Part shown: positions 7,643 to 15,745 of the stretch, in pieces
How positions within the stretch are numbered: the first letter of the stretch is position 1
Layout: each line of letters starts with the position of its first letter
Assembly (NCBI RefSeq): GCF_007994075.1
Contig: NZ_VIWU01000001.1
Span: 5,766,001 to 5,830,000, forward strand
DNA from: Pseudonocardia hierapolitana
GTDB lineage: Bacteria > Actinomycetota > Actinomycetes > Mycobacteriales > Pseudonocardiaceae
DNA: 64,000 bases
Direction: 5' to 3'
Notes under the pieces: generated by a model
The model's database searches: none
The model's input: only the letters and a program-made list of their open reading frames with translations
Told to the model about the DNA's origin: nothing
Position numbers and translations under genes: made by a program

Positions 7643-7977
7643 TTCGGGCGCGCGGCACCACCGAAGGCGGCCCCACGGCCAAGATCGAGGCTTCGGCGCG
7701 AAACGGCCGAAGACGACACGAGAACGCGCCGAACTGCCGATCACACCGCCCGTGGCACCGCCACAGTGGTTGGGAGAGGGCTCGTGATCGGCCCGAGGTG
7801 TACATCGGCGTCTTCGCCGCGCCCGTGGTGTGCTGATCGGAGCGATCTCCGCCGCTCACGCGCCCGTTCTCCGCCCGCGCGCCCCGTCGAGCGGGTGCGT
7901 GGGCCGGCACGGGGTGCGTGAGCGGACACCGGGTGCGCGACCGGCGAGCAGAACCACCCGCCCGTGCCCGCGGTCGG

Positions 7978-8553
7978 TCAGGGTGCCACGGCCTTGCGCA
8001 GCGTGCGCAGGCACAGGGCGAGGGCGTCGTGCTCGGGCACCTCGTCGTCCCGGGCGTGCATCCACGCGGCGTAGAGCAGGGACCAGAGCACCGTCTGCAC
8101 CCACAGCGGGCTGAGGCCGGGGTCGATCGTGCCTTCGGCGTGCCCGCGCTCGACGAGACGCAGCAGTGCCCGGTCGGACTCGCTCTCCTTCTGCCAGACG
8201 GGATCGGTGAACAGGTACGGCTCGTTCATCGTGAGCAGGAGGCCGTCGCCGAGGGCGAAGTAGGCCTGGCAGAGCCGTTCCAGGGCCGCCACGGCCGGTC
8301 CCAGGTCGGGCCGGGCGCGCTCGGTGGCGGCCGCGATCTGCTCCAGCAGGTCGTGGCTGATGCCGGTGAGCAGGTCGGCGCGCTCGGGGAAGTAGCGGTG
8401 CATCGTCGTGCGGCCGACCCCGGCCGCGGCGGCCACCTCGGCGAGCGATGCGCTCGACTGCTGGGACAGCACCCGCACGGCCGCATCGAGGATGGCGCGC
8501 CGCGTACGGGCGCGCGTGCCGCTCTCCGGAGCGGCGCCGGGCTCGTCGACCAC
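7978..8553 (-). CDS. TetR family transcriptional regulator
   Basis: 191 residues from the GTG at 8553. The frame is open further upstream, but those codons would run through the divergent promoter and lack a family match. HTH motif LAEVAAAAGVGRTTMHRYFPE at about residues 35-58, with a C-terminal effector domain. It is divergent from the ABC exporter gene, with an ACAGTG-N6-CACTGT inverted repeat next to the exporter start. It is therefore probably a local repressor of that exporter. No clear ribosome site precedes the start, which may be leaderless. Confidence 0.85.
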   Translation of the reverse strand: MVDEPGAAPESGTRARTRRAILDAAVRVLSQQSSASLAEVAAAAGVGRTTMHRYFPERADLLTGISHDLLEQIAAATERARPDLGPAVAALERLCQAYFALGDGLLLTMNEPYLFTDPVWQKESESDRALLRLVERGHAEGTIDPGLSPLWVQTVLWSLLYAAWMHARDDEVPEHDALALCLRTLRKAVAP

Positions 8554-8604
8554 GGCGGAAGAGTAGCAACTGCACCGAAACGGAACCGGGTTGACGAAAA
8601 CGGA

Positions 8605-8622
8605 ACAGTGATGCTCCACTGT
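8605..8622 (+). promoter_or_regulatory. Inverted repeat before the ABC exporter
   Basis: ACAGTG (8605-8610), six bases, CACTGT (8617-8622) ends 5 bases before the exporter ATG. A TTGACG hexamer lies at 8591-8596, and CGAAACGGAAC / CGAAAACGGAAC are repeated just upstream. Together these look like a promoter with an overlapping repressor site for the divergent TetR. The -10 box is not clear. Confidence 0.45.
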
Positions 8623-8627
8623 CGAGC

Positions 8628-10376
8628 ATGAGTACTCCCGCATCCGGCCTGAGCATCCTCCGGTCGTTCGCCCGGCCGCACCGGGGCACGCTCCTGCTCG
8701 GGCTGGTGCTGGGGCTGGCCGGCTCCGCGACGGGCCTGGCTACCCCGCTAGTCACCAAGTGGGTGCTGGACTCCCTGGGCGCCTCCGCGTCGCTCGCCGG
8801 TCCGATCGGCGCGTTGCTGGCGCTGCTCGTCGCCGGCGCCGTGATCTGGATCGGGCAGTGGACGCTGCTGGGCACGCTGGGCGAGCGGGTCGTGCTGGAG
8901 GCCAGGGAGTCGATGGTGCGCCGGTTCCTGCGCGCCGCGGTTCCCGGGCTCACCCGCAGGCCGACGGGCGAACTGGTCACGCGGGTCACGTCCGACACGG
9001 TGCTGCTGCGCGAGGCGGTCTCGTCCAGCCTGGTGGGGCTGGTCAACGGCGTCGTGATGCTCGTCGGCACGCTCGTGCTGATGGCGGTGCTCGACCTGGT
9101 GCTGCTGGCCACGACCGTCGCCGCGGTGGTGGTCGTCATCCTGCTGTTCGCGGTGCTGATGCCGGGGATCGCGAAGGCGCAGGAACGGGCGCAGGAGCAC
9201 GTGGGGCGGCTCGGTGGCGTGCTGGAGACGGCGTTGCGGGCGATCCGCACGGTGAAGGCGAGCCGCGCCGAGGAACGCTTGGCCACCGGGATCCTCGGCC
9301 ATGCGGACGAGGCGATGCGCCACAGCGTGCGCGGGGTGCGCCGGGAGGCCGTGGCGTGGACGATCGCCTGGGCCGGGATCCAGTTGGCGATCATCGTGAT
9401 CCTCGGTGTCGGCGCGTGGCGGGTCGGGCTCGGGCTGCTCGAGGTCTCCACCTTGATCGCGTTCCTGCTGTACGCGTTCGGGCTGATGGAGCCGATCATG
9501 GAGCTCAGCCAGAACCTCACGGCGCTGCAGGCCGGGATCGCCGCGGCCACGCGGATCCGGCAGGTCGAGGAGCTCGAGCTCGAGCCGCACGGTGGAGCGG
9601 TGGCGAGCACTGCTCCGGTCGCGGGGGAGACGCCCGTGCTGGAGCTGCGCGGCGTCACGGCCGCCTACGGCCCGGGGCGCGTCCCCGCCGTGCGGGACGT
9701 CGACCTGGTGGTGCCCGCCCGCGGGCACACCGCGATCGTCGGCCCGTCGGGCGCGGGCAAGACGACGCTGATCGCCCTGCTCCTGCGCTTCCTCGAACCG
9801 CAGGCGGGTGAGATCCGCCTGGCCGGGCGCCCGTACGGCGAGCAGACGCCCGCCGAGGTCCGCGCCCGCCTCGCCTACGTCGAGCAGGAGGCGCCGGTCG
9901 TGCCCGGCACCATCGGCGACAACCTGCGCTTCACCCACCCCGACGCCACCGACGACGAGCTGTGGGCGGCGCTCGAGCGGGTGCGCCTGCGGGATGCGGT
10001 GGAGGCGCTCGACGGCGGGCTCGACGCGGCCCTGACCTCGTCGTCGCTCTCCGGCGGGCAACGCCAGCGCATCGCGCTCGCCCGCGCCCTCGTGCGCACC
10101 CCGGAGGTGCTCCTGCTCGACGAGGCCACCGCCCAGGTCGACGGGCTCACCGAGTCCGCGGTGCACGACGCGATCCGGGAACAGGCCCGCCTGGGCGCGG
10201 TCGTCACGGTGGCGCACCGCCTCTCCACCGTCGTCGACGCCGACACGATCGTCGTGATGGAGGGCGGGCGCGTCCGCGCTCTCGGCACCCACCACGAGCT
10301 GCTGGCCTCCGACGACCTGTACCGCGGCCTCGTCGCGGCACTGAGCGTCGACCGGCAGCTCGCAGCGGCCGGATGA
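8628..10376 (+). CDS. ABC exporter, fused permease and ATPase (half-transporter)
   Basis: 582 residues: an N-terminal ABC-transporter membrane domain with six helices (about 20-300) and a C-terminal nucleotide-binding domain. Walker A is GPSGAGKTT, the signature is LSGGQRQRIALARAL, Walker B is VLLLDEAT, and the H-loop is VAHRL. This is the MsbA/LmrA-like export type, working as a homodimer or with a second half-transporter not seen here. The divergent TetR suggests inducible drug or lipid export. ATG at 8628. The coding end is only 4 bases from the convergent DUF6766 gene. Confidence 0.92.
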   Translation: MSTPASGLSILRSFARPHRGTLLLGLVLGLAGSATGLATPLVTKWVLDSLGASASLAGPIGALLALLVAGAVIWIGQWTLLGTLGERVVLEARESMVRRFLRAAVPGLTRRPTGELVTRVTSDTVLLREAVSSSLVGLVNGVVMLVGTLVLMAVLDLVLLATTVAAVVVVILLFAVLMPGIAKAQERAQEHVGRLGGVLETALRAIRTVKASRAEERLATGILGHADEAMRHSVRGVRREAVAWTIAWAGIQLAIIVILGVGAWRVGLGLLEVSTLIAFLLYAFGLMEPIMELSQNLTALQAGIAAATRIRQVEELELEPHGGAVASTAPVAGETPVLELRGVTAAYGPGRVPAVRDVDLVVPARGHTAIVGPSGAGKTTLIALLLRFLEPQAGEIRLAGRPYGEQTPAEVRARLAYVEQEAPVVPGTIGDNLRFTHPDATDDELWAALERVRLRDAVEALDGGLDAALTSSSLSGGQRQRIALARALVRTPEVLLLDEATAQVDGLTESAVHDAIREQARLGAVVTVAHRLSTVVDADTIVVMEGGRVRALGTHHELLASDDLYRGLVAALSVDRQLAAAG

Positions 10377-10380
10377 GGGG

Positions 10381-11064
10381 TCAGCCGGTCTCGCCGGTGT
10401 CCGCGTGCGCGGCGCCGACCGGCTTCGACTCCGGCGAGCCGCGCTGGCGCAGGTAGACGCCGAGCACGGCCATGGAGCCCACGGCGAGCATCTCCGACTG
10501 CCAGTTCTGGAGGGTGCGGTTCCAGAAGTCGGGCTCGCCGAGGTAGGCGAGCCACGTGACCGGGTCCTCCCGGTTGCCGAGCTGCTCGGAGTTGTAGGCC
10601 GCCCAGCCCGTCACCGACTGCGCGAGCCAGGAGAACGCGAAGATCGCGCCCATCACGATCCCGAGTGAGCGGGAGAACAGCGCGCCGCGCCAGTCGGTCA
10701 GGCCCGCCCACGCCGGGGAGTCGTCCCGGGCGTGCTCGCCGACCTTCTGCTCCTCGTCGGACTCGGTGCCGGCCTTCTCGATGTCCTTCGACTCGGGAGA
10801 GCCGCGCTGCACCAGCCAGACGGTGAGGAAGATGTAGAGGAAGAACTGCAGGTACTCCGACTGCCAGTTCTCCACGACGTCCACTGCGAACGTCGAGGAC
10901 GTCACGTACTGCATCAGCGACACCGGATCGCCGCCGTTCGAGACCTGCTGGTCGTTGTACTGCGCCTGCCCGGCGAACGCCTGCCCGACGAGCGTGATCA
11001 GGAACAGGCCGCCGAAGAACAGGCCGAGGCCGTTGTCCCGCAGGATGCGTCGCACCGCGCTCAC
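10381..11064 (-). CDS. DUF6766-like membrane protein with internal duplication
   Basis: 227 residues. Two homologous halves, each with two membrane helices: the first half has GLGLFFGGLFLITLVGQ, NWQSEYLQF and QRGSPESK; the second has SLGIVMGAIFAFSWLAQ, NWQSEMLAV and QRGSPESK. A charged cytoplasmic linker joins them. The family is known only as a conserved actinobacterial/proteobacterial membrane protein of unknown function. The GTG start at 11064 overlaps the stop of the 30-residue gene upstream (GTGA), so it is the last gene of a three-gene unit. Confidence 0.82.
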   Translation of the reverse strand: MSAVRRILRDNGLGLFFGGLFLITLVGQAFAGQAQYNDQQVSNGGDPVSLMQYVTSSTFAVDVVENWQSEYLQFFLYIFLTVWLVQRGSPESKDIEKAGTESDEEQKVGEHARDDSPAWAGLTDWRGALFSRSLGIVMGAIFAFSWLAQSVTGWAAYNSEQLGNREDPVTWLAYLGEPDFWNRTLQNWQSEMLAVGSMAVLGVYLRQRGSPESKPVGAAHADTGETG

Positions 11065-11153
11065 CGCCCCAGCAGTCCGATCAGCGTGAAGTAGGCCAGG
11101 CCGACCCCGATCACGGCCAGGTAGGTGACGAACAGCACGCGCACGGCTCTCAT
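11061..11153 (-). CDS. 30-residue single-pass membrane protein
   Basis: ATG at 11153, TGA at 11063-11061. The product starts MRAVRVLFVTYLAVIGV and ends FTLIGLLGR: a basic N-terminus, one membrane helix and a basic C-terminus. GGAGGGG lies just upstream of the ATG. The ATG overlaps the stop of the lipoprotein gene (ATGA) and its own TGA overlaps the GTG of the DUF6766 gene (GTGA). Overlap on both sides plus a strong ribosome site make a real small protein likely. Association with the DUF6766 membrane protein is inferred from this coupling. Confidence 0.7.
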   Translation of the reverse strand: MRAVRVLFVTYLAVIGVGLAYFTLIGLLGR

Positions 11154-11521
11154 GGCCCCTCCAGGCGGCACACGTAGGGCAGGTCCCCGTTCGGCGTGCA
11201 CCCGGCGGCGACCACCTTCCACCCGGCACCGGTGCGGGTGAGGAACAGCGTGTCGCCGGACAGCCGTACCTGCGCCTCGTCACCCCATACCGAGGTCTCC
11301 AGCACCTGCCCGCCCGGCGGTGACGCCCTGACCGCCGCGACGCAGGGTCCCTCGCGTTCCAGCGCGGCCACGGTGGCGGGGGCGAGCAGGGAGCAGCGGG
11401 CGGTGGGATCGCCATCGGCGAAGGCGGTGGCCACGCGTTCGACGTCGGGGCGCTCCGTCGCGGCGCACCCCGCGAGCATCGCGACCGTGGCACCCAGGAT
11501 GAACGCCCGAGTCACGTTCAT
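11150..11521 (-). CDS. Predicted lipoprotein, unknown function
   Basis: 123 residues. The N-terminus has a lipoprotein signal: basic MNVTRA, hydrophobic core and the lipobox LAGC (Cys at about 19). The mature part resembles a small NTF2/DUF-type fold: VERVATAFADGDPTARCSLL with later Cys residues (GPCVAAV, AAGCTPNG, PYVCRLEG) that could form disulfides outside the cell. It is the first gene of a unit with the 30-residue protein and the DUF6766 protein, with start/stop overlaps. Its role is not known. Confidence 0.8.
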   Translation of the reverse strand: MNVTRAFILGATVAMLAGCAATERPDVERVATAFADGDPTARCSLLAPATVAALEREGPCVAAVRASPPGGQVLETSVWGDEAQVRLSGDTLFLTRTGAGWKVVAAGCTPNGDLPYVCRLEGP

Positions 11522-11689
11522 GATCGGTTCTACCCGCCCGGGTCGGTGGTGAAACCGCGCTGCTCACCGGATCGGATGCCGTGTGGGACTCCTGAGGGTG
11601 AACCGGGCCGTGGCGGGCTGCCACCCGCCCGGCGGTCCGTGTTCCCATCCAGATCGTCGTGATGATCGTGAGGGTGGGGGTGACCTGCG

Positions 11690-13018
11690 GTGATGACTGC
11701 GGTTCTCGCCGCGGTGCTGGCGTTCGGCACCGGCATCGGCGAGCCGCCGCCGGGGCACGGCGCCGAGCGGGCCCTCGCCGAACTGGGGGCGCGTACCCAG
11801 CTGGCGCCCGGCGTCACGCACCGCGCGCTCAGCACCACTGCGGCGGCCGGCCAGGTGCTCGGCGACCTCGTCGAGGCCGACCTCTCCGATCCGACGGTGC
11901 ACGCCGACCTCCTCATGCCGGGGGCCATCGCGGCCAGCCGCCCCCTGGCGGAGATGGCCGACCGCTCCGGCGCCACCGCCGCGATCAACGGCGACTTCTT
12001 CGACATCGGCCGTACCGACGCGCCAGCGGGTCCCGCCGTGGCCGACGGCCGCCCGCTGAAGGCCGCGGTGCCGCCCGGGCGCCGGATGGGGCCCGTCGTG
12101 CCCGGCGCCGAGATTGACTCCGTGTTCACGGTCGGGACGGACCGCGTGGCCCGCGTCGACCGCCTGCGGCTCGAGGCGACCGCGAGCGGCCCGTCCGGGA
12201 CGCACGAGGTCGTCGCGCTCAACCAGTACGCCGTGCCGGTGGACGGGATCGCCATCTTCACCCCGGCCTGGGGAGTCGGCGACCGGGCCCGCACGCTGTG
12301 CGGCACCGATGCCGACCGCGACGCGCCGTGCGCCGTCGAGCAGGCCGAGGTGCTCGTGAGCGACGGCGTCGTGGTGGAGGTCGGGCGGCCGCGTGGCGGC
12401 CGGATCCCCGACGGCGACCTGGCGCTGACCGGGCGGGAGAAGGGGGCGGCCGCGGTGCGGTCGCTGCGGGTCGGGGACCGCGTCGACATCGAGTACGAGC
12501 TGGTCCCGGAGAGCGGGCACTGGCCCGAGCTCGCGGTCGGCGGCAGCCCGATCATGTTCGACGGCGCGCCGGTGCGCGGCCTCGACGACCGCGAGCGCGC
12601 ACCTCGCAGCGCGGTCGGCATCAGCGGGGAGGGCCGCCACATGTGGCTGCTGACCCTCGACGGGCGCCAGTCCGACAGCGTCGGCGCCACCCTGCACGAG
12701 CTCGCGCAGCTGCTGCGCGAGCTCGGCGTGCAGGACGCGGTCAACCTCGACGGCGGCGGCTCGTCGACGCTCGTGTTCCGGGACCCCGGCGCCACCGCGG
12801 TGTCGATCGTCAACGACCCGTCGGGCCCGTCGCCGCGCTTCGTGCCCAACGGGATCGGGATCTACACCGGATCGAGCGAGCTGGCCTCCAGGCCCGCCGG
12901 GTACTGGTCGTTGACGAGGGGTGGAGGTGAACGAGGGTGTCCATGGGAGTGTCGAGCCGAGCGGGAGCTGATCGGCGCGGGCCCGGGCGGATCGAAGCGG
13001 GTCGGGCCGTCGCCATGA
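11690..13018 (+). CDS. Phosphodiester glycosidase family protein (NAGPA-like)
   Basis: 442 residues. The C-terminal half is a phosphodiester glycosidase domain: NGDFFD at about residue 103, VGISGEGRHMWLLTLDGRQ, VNLDGGGSSTLVF and a final NGIGIY, the hallmarks of the family of N-acetylglucosamine-1-phosphodiester alpha-N-acetylglucosaminidase. The bacterial members are usually exported and act on cell-wall or exopolysaccharide sugars. Here the start (GTG-ATG at 11690, just after an in-frame stop) gives only a short hydrophobic segment without positive charge, so export is uncertain. About 35 residues beyond the domain have no match. The stop overlaps the next gene (ATGA). Confidence 0.85.
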   Translation: MMTAVLAAVLAFGTGIGEPPPGHGAERALAELGARTQLAPGVTHRALSTTAAAGQVLGDLVEADLSDPTVHADLLMPGAIAASRPLAEMADRSGATAAINGDFFDIGRTDAPAGPAVADGRPLKAAVPPGRRMGPVVPGAEIDSVFTVGTDRVARVDRLRLEATASGPSGTHEVVALNQYAVPVDGIAIFTPAWGVGDRARTLCGTDADRDAPCAVEQAEVLVSDGVVVEVGRPRGGRIPDGDLALTGREKGAAAVRSLRVGDRVDIEYELVPESGHWPELAVGGSPIMFDGAPVRGLDDRERAPRSAVGISGEGRHMWLLTLDGRQSDSVGATLHELAQLLRELGVQDAVNLDGGGSSTLVFRDPGATAVSIVNDPSGPSPRFVPNGIGIYTGSSELASRPAGYWSLTRGGGERGCPWECRAERELIGAGPGGSKRVGPSP

Positions 13019-13449
13019 CGTGGCAGCGCGCCCGGTCGCGTTCGGACGACCGCGCGGCGCGCCTGCTGCGGGCGGCCGAGCAGGACGCCGAGGCCGCTGC
13101 CGCCCGCTACCGGGCCCTGAAGGAAGAGGCCGCCGCTCCGACGCCCGGTGACGGCACCCGGCGCCCGATGCCCAGCTGGCAGCAGATGCTGCTGCTCGTC
13201 ATCGGCGGTGGCATCCTGACCGGCCTCCTCGTCATCTGGCTGCTCGCCACGGCCTACATCGGCCCCGCGGCGCTGCTCGCCCTGCCCGCCGGGGCGGGGG
13301 TCGCGGCCGGTTTCATCGCGCTGCGGCGGCGCAGGCCGCGGCCGGCGGCACCGCGGCGCCGCCCGCTCGTGGCGGACCTGGTGCGCGCGGCACAGGAGAT
13401 GCACGAGGCCGAGGCGGTGCTGCAGCGGTTGCGCCAGGAGAGCTCCTGA
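13015..13449 (+). CDS. Small coiled-coil/two-helix membrane protein
   Basis: 144 residues from the ATG at 13015, which overlaps the previous stop. A charged Ala/Arg/Glu-rich N-terminal helix (about 1-40) is followed by two adjacent membrane helices (about 60-105, LLLVIGGGILTGLLVIWLL and PAALLALPAGAGVAAGF), a run of Arg/Pro, and a second amphipathic helix at the C-terminus. No family recognised. It is coupled to the phosphodiester-glycosidase gene. Confidence 0.7.
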   Translation: MTWQRARSRSDDRAARLLRAAEQDAEAAAARYRALKEEAAAPTPGDGTRRPMPSWQQMLLLVIGGGILTGLLVIWLLATAYIGPAALLALPAGAGVAAGFIALRRRRPRPAAPRRRPLVADLVRAAQEMHEAEAVLQRLRQESS

Positions 13450-13556
13450 CCGGTGGTACTGGACGAGCACCGGACACGATGAGTTAGATTCTCCCCGCAC
13501 GAATACCCCGTTCGGGCTCTGGCCGTCCCCCGGTCAGGCGTCTTTGCTCCCCGGGA

Positions 13557-14732
13557 GTGCGCAGGGTGGACACGCACGGTAACGATTCGGCGACGTCGAG
13601 CGCTTCGCGGAACCCGCGTGGGCGCCGCAGCGGCGTCAGCGTCGAGGCACTGCTCAGCCGCGAGTCGAGCAACACCGCAGGACGGCACTCAGGAGCCCAC
13701 CGGCGCGGGCCCGCACGCGGCATCGCTCCGGCGCCGCTGCTCGCCGCCACCGCCGTGGCCGGCGCCGCCGCGGCCAGCGTCTCCTCCGTGGTCGTGCTGT
13801 CCACCGGCAACGCGCCGGTCGACCTCGTGCACGGCGACGTGCAGGCCGCAGGCAACGTCACCGACGACCGCTACCCGCGCCTGTTCGCGGCGGGGACCAC
13901 CGACACCGGGGCGAGCGTCGAGCACGACATCACCGACGGCAGCCGCATCGCCGCACTCGCGCAGCTCGCCGCCAGCGCCCCCACCGTCCTCGCCACGGCG
14001 GCGTTCCCGCAGCTGCTCCCGGGCGTCCCGCAGCAGCCGCTCGCCGCGGCGCCCGTGGCCCCCGCCGGGGGGCCGCTCGCGCCGCTCGTGAGCGACCCGA
14101 CGATCCTGCCGACGACCCCGCCCACCAGCGACGACCACTCGTCGTCCGCGTCCGGGCGGTCCGACGACTCCGGTCGCGATCACTCCGGCCGGGACCACTC
14201 CGGCGGGGATCACTCCGACAACGACTCACGTCCGTCCGACCCGCCGAGCTCCCGGCCGGACCCCACCCCGTCCCCCGATCCCGATCCCACCCCGTCGCCC
14301 GACCCGGATCCCACGCCGTCCCCGGATCCCGACCCCACGCCGTCGCCGGATCCCGATCCGACCCCGTCGCCCGACCCGGACCCGACTCCGTCGCCGGACC
14401 CGGACCCCACGCCGTCGCCGGACCCCGGTGACCCGCCCGGGAACGACGACCCGAACCCGCCGGACGACGGCGGCTCGGGAGGCGGCTCCGACGACGGCGG
14501 TTCGGGTGGCGGCGGCTCGGACGACGGCGGAGGCGACTCCGGTGGCGGCAGCTCCGACGGAGGCGGCTCGGACTCGGGCGGCTCGGACTCGGGCTCCGGC
14601 TCGGGTGGCTCCGACTCGGGTGGCTCCGATTCAGGTGACTCCGGCTCGGGTGGCTCGGATTCAGGTGGCTCCGGCTCGGGTGGCTCGGACTCGGGTGGCA
14701 GCGGCGGCTCCGGCGGAGGCGGCGAGGGCTGA
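13557..14732 (+). CDS. Low-complexity repeat-rich exported protein
   Basis: 391 residues. Basic N-terminal region, one hydrophobic segment (about 55-82, signal anchor or late signal peptide), a short Ala/Pro-rich domain, then a His/Ser/Asp stretch, seven tandem DPTPSPDP octapeptides and about 100 residues of Gly/Ser/Asp repeats (GGSDSG type). Such tails are typical of extracellular or wall-spanning actinobacterial proteins. No enzymatic motif was found. The GTG at 13566, with GGGAG 8 bases upstream, is an alternative start. A palindrome covers its stop and that of the convergent gene. Confidence 0.7.
   Translation: MRRVDTHGNDSATSSASRNPRGRRSGVSVEALLSRESSNTAGRHSGAHRRGPARGIAPAPLLAATAVAGAAAASVSSVVVLSTGNAPVDLVHGDVQAAGNVTDDRYPRLFAAGTTDTGASVEHDITDGSRIAALAQLAASAPTVLATAAFPQLLPGVPQQPLAAAPVAPAGGPLAPLVSDPTILPTTPPTSDDHSSSASGRSDDSGRDHSGRDHSGGDHSDNDSRPSDPPSSRPDPTPSPDPDPTPSPDPDPTPSPDPDPTPSPDPDPTPSPDPDPTPSPDPDPTPSPDPGDPPGNDDPNPPDDGGSGGGSDDGGSGGGGSDDGGGDSGGGSSDGGGSDSGGSDSGSGSGGSDSGGSDSGDSGSGGSDSGGSGSGGSDSGGSGGSGGGGEG
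14259..14426 (+). repeat. Seven tandem 24-bp units coding DPTPSPDP
   Basis: Seven exact protein octapeptides, 168 bases. At DNA level the units differ at third positions (GAT/GAC, CCC/CCG), which suggests selection on the protein sequence or old duplications rather than recent slippage. Confidence 0.85.
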
Positions 14733-14744
14733 TCCCCGCGGGGG

Positions 14745-15683
14745 TCAGTGCAGCCAGCGTTCGCTGCTCGGGACCAGCGCCTCCAGCTCCGGCCACAGGT
14801 CGTCGGGGATCGGGGTGCCGGCGTGGGCGACGCACTCGTCCACCCGCTCCGGGCGGGAGAAGCCGACCACGGTCGACGCGATGCGCGGATCGTGCAGCGA
14901 GAACTGCAGCGCCGCCGCCGCGAGCGGGACGCCGTGCCGGGCGCAGGCGGCCTCCATGCCGCGTACCGCCTCGAGCACCTCGGGGTGGGCGGTGCGGTAG
15001 GCGTAGCGGTCCGACGCGGCGCTGCCCTTCGCGAGGATCCCGCCGCCGAAGCAGGCCGCGTTCACCACGGCCACGCCCTGCTCCACGGCGGCGTCGAGGA
15101 GCCTGCCGGCGGAGCGGTCGAGCAGCGTCCAGCGGTTGTGCGTGATCAGCACCTCGAACGCGCCGGTGCGGACGTAGCGTTCCATCAGTGCGGCGGGGCC
15201 GCCTGCGACGCCGACGTGCTCGGCGAGCCCCTCGTCGCGGAGGCGCAGCAGCTCCTCCACCGGCCCGCCGGGCGCGGTGGCGTCGTCGAACGAGATCCGC
15301 TCGGGGTCGTGCAGGTAGAGCAGCGGCACGCTCGACATGCCGAGCCGGGACAGGCTCTCCTCGAGCGAGCGGCGGACCCGGGGACCGGAGAAGTCGTCGC
15401 CGTCCGGGTCGACCTTGGTGGCCAGGACGAATCCGTCCGGCACCCCGCCTGCCCGGGCGAGGGCAGCCCCGACCCGGTGCTCGCTCTCCCCGGCGCTGTA
15501 CCCGTTGGACGTGTCGAGGAAGGTGATCGGGCCGGCGAGCACGCGCGTGACCGTGTCGATCCCGCGCTCCTCCGGCACCTCGTAGCCGAACGCCCCCGGC
15601 ATGCTCCCCAGCACGCCGGTGCCCGCGCACACGGCGGAGACGGAGAGCCCGGTGCCGCCGAGCGGCCGCTGCCAATCGATCAT
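14745..15683 (-). CDS. Aldo/keto reductase
   Basis: 312 residues, a (beta/alpha)8 NADP-dependent oxidoreductase. The catalytic tetrad is visible: Asp and Tyr in FLDTSNGYSAGESE, Lys in ATKVD, His in LYLHDPE. The C-terminal segment STVVGFSRPERVDE is the cofactor phosphate-binding region. It is closest in type to D-threo-aldose 1-dehydrogenase / L-fucose dehydrogenase-like members, but the substrate cannot be fixed. ATG at 15683. It lies 62 bases downstream of a same-strand LysR gene, with a LysR-type inverted repeat in between. Confidence 0.9.
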   Translation of the reverse strand: MIDWQRPLGGTGLSVSAVCAGTGVLGSMPGAFGYEVPEERGIDTVTRVLAGPITFLDTSNGYSAGESEHRVGAALARAGGVPDGFVLATKVDPDGDDFSGPRVRRSLEESLSRLGMSSVPLLYLHDPERISFDDATAPGGPVEELLRLRDEGLAEHVGVAGGPAALMERYVRTGAFEVLITHNRWTLLDRSAGRLLDAAVEQGVAVVNAACFGGGILAKGSAASDRYAYRTAHPEVLEAVRGMEAACARHGVPLAAAALQFSLHDPRIASTVVGFSRPERVDECVAHAGTPIPDDLWPELEALVPSSERWLH

Positions 15684-15709
15684 CCGGCGACGGTACCGGC
15701 GGCCCGGAG

Positions 15710-15734
15710 GTTCAGGGATGTGGCTTTCCTGAAC
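15710..15734 (-). promoter_or_regulatory. LysR-type box before the aldo/keto reductase
   Basis: GTTCAGG (15710-15716), 11 bases, CCTGAAC (15728-15734): a perfect 7-bp inverted repeat with the T-N11-A form of LysR sites. It lies between the end of the LysR gene and the start of the aldo/keto reductase. The half-site CCTGAA also occurs just upstream of the LysR gene near 16702, which fits autoregulation. Confidence 0.55.
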
Positions 15735-15745
15735 TTCGGGGGAAG

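Noticed and set aside
7385-7977. Several short frames across the repeat region
   Set aside because: They overlap the hairpins on both strands, lack ribosome sites and show no protein-like composition.
14259-14426. Regular 24-bp repeats considered as a CRISPR-like array
   Set aside because: No spacers between units, and they encode exact DPTPSPDP peptides within an open frame.
13930-15675. 581-codon minus-strand frame across the repeat protein and the aldo/keto reductase
   Set aside because: It crosses the reductase in a wrong frame and shows only Arg/Pro/Ser-rich sequence.
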